Shown piece after piece: positions 6,896 through 10,374 of a stretch of 10,374 nucleotides of DNA. Source of the stretch: Candidatus Gerdarchaeota archaeon (GTDB lineage: Archaea; Asgardarchaeota; Heimdallarchaeia; JABLTI01). The notes beneath the pieces were generated by a model, which was given only the letters and a program-made list of their open reading frames with translations, was not told where the DNA came from and did not search any database. The stretch is taken from positions 1 to 10,374 of the forward strand of contig JAEOUJ010000240.1 in the NCBI GenBank assembly GCA_016839405.1, read 5' to 3'. The first letter of the stretch is position 1. The number at the start of each line of letters is the position of its first letter. The translations under genes were made by a program, and so were the position numbers.

Positions 6896-6904
6896 TTTAT
6901 AATA
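6896..6904 (+). promoter_or_regulatory. TTTATAATA, TATA box of the methyltransferase gene
   Basis: A near-consensus archaeal TATA box placed 45 bases before the ATG. Transcription would start near 6926, leaving a leader of about 23 bases that carries AAAGGAT (6934-6940) as a ribosome-binding site. The box follows directly after the ferritin terminator, so the methyltransferase has its own promoter. Confidence 0.55.
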
Positions 6905-6948
6905 TGAACTACTTAATCTTACTGTTGTTAAGAAAAGGATTGGTTTGA

Positions 6949-8286
6949 ATGGCTTCTACCATCTCGAAACAAACAGAAAAAACATTTTATGATGAATATT
7001 CAAAAATTCGAGAGATTATTGTCAAATCTTATAAAGAAAATGTTTCACTCTATGAAAAATTTTCACTAGCCTTACAATTAATTTATTGCCTTTTCTTTAT
7101 AGGTATCTTAGTTGATAAAAAAATAATTCAGGATATTAAAAGGAAAAAATTCTCGAGAAAAATCTTATTCTCTACAATATTAAAAGATGAAAGACCTTAC
7201 CAACACATTAGTAATATTGTAAGAATTAGTAATTCAAAACAACTATTTCATTTCCTTAAAATAAATGAATTGCTACTTAATATACCATTTTTAAATTTAG
7301 ATTTCTTTAAAGACCTGACAATAGAAAAATTTGAATTGTTTAATTTAAATAAAAGAAACTGGTCAAAGATTTTTAATTTTATTAACAAATATTTAAGCAA
7401 AATAAATTTTTTAGAAAATGATTTTTTTGGTTCAATACTTGAACAAGACTTAACTCTACTTGATGTTGTTATCCTAAAAGATATTTCAGAAAATAATTTG
7501 GCTAAAATAATTATTAAAATGAATGATAGAAAGAAATTAGGTGTTTATTATACACCTAAAGAAGTAAGCAAATATATGGTTAGAAAAGCTATTCTTAATC
7601 AAATAGAACAAAAATTAAACACTAAATTTACAGATTATGATTCGTTTTTAGAGTCTATAGATCAGAATAATTCTATTATAATTGATAAATTACTCACTGG
7701 GATTAGAGTTTTAGATCCAGCTTTAGGTTCTGGGGAATTCTTATTGGAAATGGCTAATGAAATATTGTTTATTAAAACTAATTTAGCAAAAAAGGTTGGT
7801 TACTCCTTCGATGACCAGAAATTAAAATTTAATATACTTGAAAAAAACCTTTATGGTGTTGATATTCAAGAAATTTCTATTAAAATTTCTAAATTAAAAT
7901 TATGGTTATGGTATATTCAAGATTTAACTTATGAACATTTAATTACATCAACAAAAAGACTATTACCAAATCTTTTTCAGAACTTACATGTTGGAAATTC
8001 TCTGGTAGGCTTTTCTTTTGAGAAGATACCAGAACAAAGATATGATTTCTACATTCAACCTGAAATATATATTTTAATCAATTCACATTTAATGAAACTT
8101 CAAAGGAGTCTTTCAAATTATAGTGATGTTATGATATTGAATAATATCATTAGAATTTATACAATACTAAAATCAATGGATTTTGAACAAACTATTTTTA
8201 CCAATCAAGATATACTCATAAGATTATACATGAGTATTGAAAGGGCTCTAATTGAATTACCTTTATCTCAAGTATTTTCAAGATAA
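6949..8286 (+). CDS. Eco57I/type IIG-like adenine-N6 DNA methyltransferase, N-terminal part ending at in-frame TAA
   Basis: This 445-residue part holds the first half of an S-adenosylmethionine-dependent DNA methyltransferase. Residues 12-60 (TFYDEYSKIREIIVKSY, then a hydrophobic helix around LIYCLFFIGILVDKK) match the helical region ahead of the catalytic domain in type IIG enzymes. RKKLGVYYTPKEV (194-206) is the characteristic opening of the catalytic domain, DPALGSGEFLLEMANEIL (256-273) is the AdoMet-binding motif I, YGVDIQEISIKISKLKLWL (302-320) is motif II, and GNSLVGF (349-355) follows. The catalytic NPPY motif is not here; it lies in the same reading frame beyond the TAA at 8284-8286. 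No PD-ExK nuclease segment precedes the helical region, and the start is firm because TGA directly precedes the ATG in frame. This half alone should be inactive. It is visibly more AT-rich than gatD, suggesting transfer. Confidence 0.85.
   Translation: MASTISKQTEKTFYDEYSKIREIIVKSYKENVSLYEKFSLALQLIYCLFFIGILVDKKIIQDIKRKKFSRKILFSTILKDERPYQHISNIVRISNSKQLFHFLKINELLLNIPFLNLDFFKDLTIEKFELFNLNKRNWSKIFNFINKYLSKINFLENDFFGSILEQDLTLLDVVILKDISENNLAKIIIKMNDRKKLGVYYTPKEVSKYMVRKAILNQIEQKLNTKFTDYDSFLESIDQNNSIIIDKLLTGIRVLDPALGSGEFLLEMANEILFIKTNLAKKVGYSFDDQKLKFNILEKNLYGVDIQEISIKISKLKLWLWYIQDLTYEHLITSTKRLLPNLFQNLHVGNSLVGFSFEKIPEQRYDFYIQPEIYILINSHLMKLQRSLSNYSDVMILNNIIRIYTILKSMDFEQTIFTNQDILIRLYMSIERALIELPLSQVFSR
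8284..8286 (+). other. In-frame TAA interrupting the methyltransferase
   Basis: The codons read AGA-TAA-TTA-TTT-GGT and the same frame stays open on both sides, from 6949 to 9918. Apart from this one codon the frame encodes 988 residues, close to the roughly 1000 of Eco57I. One base change (for example from CAA, GAA or AAA) accounts for it. It is not a frameshift. Confidence 0.9.
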
Positions 8287-9918
8287 TTATTTGGTTTCTA
8301 TAATGAAATATTTTATTTATTGAATCTTTTAATTAAAGGGAAGTATCGAAAACAATTACAAGATGAATCTACTGAAATTACTAGAGAAGAACTACGAAAT
8401 AGAATACCTTTTAACTGGAATGTAGCTTTCAGAAAAATACAACTCCAAGGTGGTTTTGATATAGTAATAGGTAATCCACCATATATTGAAAATAAAAAAA
8501 TCCGTAATAGACCATTGAAATCTATATTGAAAGCAAAATACAAAACAGCTTACAAATTGTATGATATAGCTATTTTATTTATTGAAAAAGCTCAAAATTT
8601 ATTAAAAGAAAGAGGGACTTGTTCTTTTATTATAACAAATAAATTTCTTACAACAGATTATGGTATAAAAATAAGAGAACTATTGCTTACTCAAACAAGA
8701 TTAGATGAATTAATTGATATATCTCACATCCCAGTTTTTTATCAAACTGCTACTTACCCAATAATACTTACTTTTAAAAAAGCATCCTCCACTCTCGATC
8801 AAGATAATTTATCAAATGATTTTACTATCATACCAAAAATATCTGATCTAAGTCATCTTGAAAAACAAAATAATAAAATAGAAATACAACAAAAAGATAT
8901 TTTTGAATTACCAAATAAGATATTTGATATATCAGGTTATTTTGATATTATTAAGAAAATAACAATTAATCCTAACAGTTTGAAGCTTTCAGAATTTGGA
9001 GCATTCAACTATAGAATTTTTGGATTCACAGATTGGCAAGATTATATGAACTATATTATAAAAGATAAAGCAGCAAAAAACGATCTTCGATTTATTGGTA
9101 CAGCTAATGTAAATCCCTATTTAATTTCTCATAAAAAACCATTAAAATTATCAGGAAAAGAGATCATTGAATCTTATATTAGTTATTCTGATCATTTTGA
9201 AGACAAATGGCAAATCTTTCGCAAACCAAAATTATTAATTAGAGAAATAGCAAAAAATATGTCTATTGCTTATGACCCAGGTTTTTATGCCAATCTTACA
9301 GGATTGTATATGTTTATACCTGAGAAAATTGAATTTTTAAAACCTTTAATTGTTATTTTAAATTCAACACTTTTGGATTTTTATTATTCTTCTTTATTTG
9401 GCTCAATTCATCTTGCAGGTGATTATCTCAGGTATAATGGCAGCTATCTTAAGGAATTACCTGTAATTTTACCTAAAGATAATCAGAAACTAAATTGTCT
9501 AAGTAAATTAATGGATTATCAATCATTTCTATTACAAGTAAATGAATTAGAAGAAGATCAAGATCTTGAAAGCATCAATAAAATTTCACAATACTTCAAA
9601 TTCTTTAATATGTTAGCTAATTGTTTAGTTTATGAAATATATTTTGATGAGGAATTAAAATCCAATCTATTTGAATTTGTTAATGAATTAATTTTAGAAA
9701 TTCCTTTTGACAAATGGTTTGGCAATATTCAACAAACTAATGTTATTAGTGATAAAGAAGTTTCTTTATTACAAAAAGAAATTTGGATGAAATTAAATAA
9801 TGCCTATTCAATTTTGCGAACAAGCGAAATTAAAAAAGAATTAAATCGAATTTCAAATCATCAATATTTCAAAATTATTAATAAAAAAAGCAATTTAGAT
9901 ATTAATAGTTTTTTTTAG
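8287..9918 (+). CDS. C-terminal part of the same methyltransferase: NPPY motif and TaqI-like specificity domain
   Basis: This is the continuation of the upstream frame past the TAA. If translated separately, the only start before the catalytic motif is TTG at 8320, with no Shine-Dalgarno sequence, and this would give 532 residues. Numbering from that TTG, GGFDIVIGNPPYIENKK (44-60) carries NPPY, the adenine-N6 methyltransferase motif IV. YDIAILFIEKAQNLLKERGT then SFIITNKFL (81-110) fits the family. Residues of about 230-400, including KLLIREIAKNMSIAYD, TGLYMFIP and HLAGDYLRYNGSYLKELPV, match the TaqI-like C-terminal domain that recognises the target site. The end is intact, so apart from the stop codon the gene looks whole. 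Without motif I from the first part this half cannot bind AdoMet. It may be a pseudogene half, a readthrough product, a complementing split subunit, or the result of a base-calling error. Confidence 0.8.
   Translation, partial: LFGFYNEIFYLLNLLIKGKYRKQLQDESTEITREELRNRIPFNWNVAFRKIQLQGGFDIVIGNPPYIENKKIRNRPLKSILKAKYKTAYKLYDIAILFIEKAQNLLKERGTCSFIITNKFLTTDYGIKIRELLLTQTRLDELIDISHIPVFYQTATYPIILTFKKASSTLDQDNLSNDFTIIPKISDLSHLEKQNNKIEIQQKDIFELPNKIFDISGYFDIIKKITINPNSLKLSEFGAFNYRIFGFTDWQDYMNYIIKDKAAKNDLRFIGTANVNPYLISHKKPLKLSGKEIIESYISYSDHFEDKWQIFRKPKLLIREIAKNMSIAYDPGFYANLTGLYMFIPEKIEFLKPLIVILNSTLLDFYYSSLFGSIHLAGDYLRYNGSYLKELPVILPKDNQKLNCLSKLMDYQSFLLQVNELEEDQDLESINKISQYFKFFNMLANCLVYEIYFDEELKSNLFEFVNELILEIPFDKWFGNIQQTNVISDKEVSLLQKEIWMKLNNAYSILRTSEIKKELNRISNHQYFKIINKKSNLDINSFF
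9909..9916 (+). terminator. T8 tract at the methyltransferase 3' end
   Basis: Eight T residues run into the TAG stop codon (9916-9918). Such U-tracts can end archaeal transcription, which would prevent read-through into the convergent acetyltransferase gene only 37 bases away. A coincidence with Phe codons is possible. Confidence 0.4.
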
Positions 9919-9955
9919 ATGTAATATGGAATTTTCCTCATAGTTGAACGTAATA

Positions 9956-10374
9956 CTAGAACCAAATTGTTAATCTTGTTTGACAATGGGGGAATGCTTT
10001 ATCAATTAATGTAATTTTATTAGGATTGATTTGTGCTTTTTTCATTTCAATGAGATTATTGATTGTTCGATAACCAGTAAAGAGCTGGGTAAAAGATTTA
10101 ATATCAGTTTTTAGATCGAAATCTGATCCTGAGTAATCATCAATTTTAGCTTTTCCATCTTTAATTTCAATAGTCAACGGTTTTTCATTCCAAGGAGCAG
10201 TTGTATCCTTAAGTTTGATTGTAAAAGTAAATGCCAAATCTTTTGGATATTTTAGTAGCTGACGTCCTTCTTTAACATCAACAACTCGAAACATAGCTCC
10301 ACCGCAGATTGTATATTTTATTCCTTCATCCCAAAGATCATTAAAATAATCTGTAAAAAGTTCATCGCCATAAA
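9956..10374 (-). CDS. Eis-like GNAT N-acetyltransferase, C-terminal SCP2-like domain, 5' partial
   Basis: The frame is open to the right edge of the window; 138 residues are visible and the catalytic GNAT domains lie outside. An internal ATG at 10294 is probably not the start, because coding-like sequence (LFTDYFNDLWDEGIKYTICGG) continues upstream of it. The segment MFRVVDV, then FTIKLKDTTAPWNEKPLTIEI, then SFTQLFTGYRTINNLIE and a final DKAFPHCQTRLTIWF, matches the sterol-carrier-protein-2-like C-terminal domain of the Eis family. In Mycobacterium tuberculosis Eis the C-terminal phenylalanine carboxylate acts in catalysis, and this protein also ends in Phe, which supports the assignment. Eis-family enzymes transfer acetyl groups from acetyl-CoA to amines such as aminoglycosides; the substrate here cannot be inferred. 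It converges on the methyltransferase and ends in TAG. Confidence 0.8.
   Translation of the reverse strand, partial: YGDELFTDYFNDLWDEGIKYTICGGAMFRVVDVKEGRQLLKYPKDLAFTFTIKLKDTTAPWNEKPLTIEIKDGKAKIDDYSGSDFDLKTDIKSFTQLFTGYRTINNLIEMKKAQINPNKITLIDKAFPHCQTRLTIWF

Noticed and set aside
6912..6932. Short inverted repeat CTTAA/TTAAG before the methyltransferase, possible controller-protein box
   Set aside because: The arms are only five bases and AT-rich with an 11-base gap, which is expected by chance here. No controller gene is nearby.
8284..8286. Stop-codon recoding (pyrrolysine or selenocysteine) as explanation of the internal stop
   Set aside because: The codon is TAA, while pyrrolysine uses TAG and selenocysteine TGA. 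TAA ends several other genes in the window, so a reassigned code is not supported.
8313..8543. Minus-strand open frame of 76 codons
   Set aside because: It is antisense to the methyltransferase segment carrying NPPY. Its Phe/Leu/Ser-rich translation is what AT-rich coding DNA gives in reverse.
6949..10374. Defence island with a novel multi-gene system
   Set aside because: Only one methyltransferase frame is present. Its neighbours are ferritin and an acetyltransferase, and there is no nuclease, helicase, toxin or integrase in the window.

Overview
The window most likely comes from an AT-rich archaeon, and an Asgard archaeon is the best guess. Three things point that way. The gatE-gatD pair is the archaeal-type route to Gln-tRNA(Gln). 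The promoters look like TATA boxes of the TTTATAATA kind. One gene encodes a protein that aligns with eukaryotic actin over nearly its whole length. The lineage call is an inference from these genes; no rRNA or other marker gene is present.

Layout, left to right. (1) Positions 1-1326, plus strand: the end of a gene for an exported, asparagine-rich surface protein with a CBM9/DOMON-like beginning; its true start lies outside the window. (2) Positions 1354-2508, minus strand: an actin-related protein with an altered phosphate-binding site and no recognisable D-loop. (3) A 225-bp divergent intergenic region, then gatE and gatD (2734-6175) as a tight two-gene operon. (4) A 170-bp regulatory stretch with two strong inverted repeats, followed by a ferritin gene (6346-6825) and a terminator-like hairpin. 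(5) Positions 6949-9918: an Eco57I/type IIG-like adenine-N6 DNA methyltransferase reading frame, cut in two by a single in-frame TAA. (6) Positions 9956-10374, minus strand: the C-terminal end of an Eis-like GNAT acetyltransferase with an SCP2-like domain, running off the window.

The genes do not form one pathway. GatDE is core translation machinery, ferritin is iron storage, the actin-related protein is probably cytoskeletal or part of a larger complex, and the methyltransferase is an accessory, probably acquired gene that may be decaying. I see no CRISPR array, tRNA, rRNA, transposase or integrase. No gene-free stretch exceeds 300 bases. The items most worth a second look are the actin-related protein that has lost the residues needed for ATP hydrolysis, the nonsense codon in the methyltransferase, and the paired hairpins ahead of ferritin.
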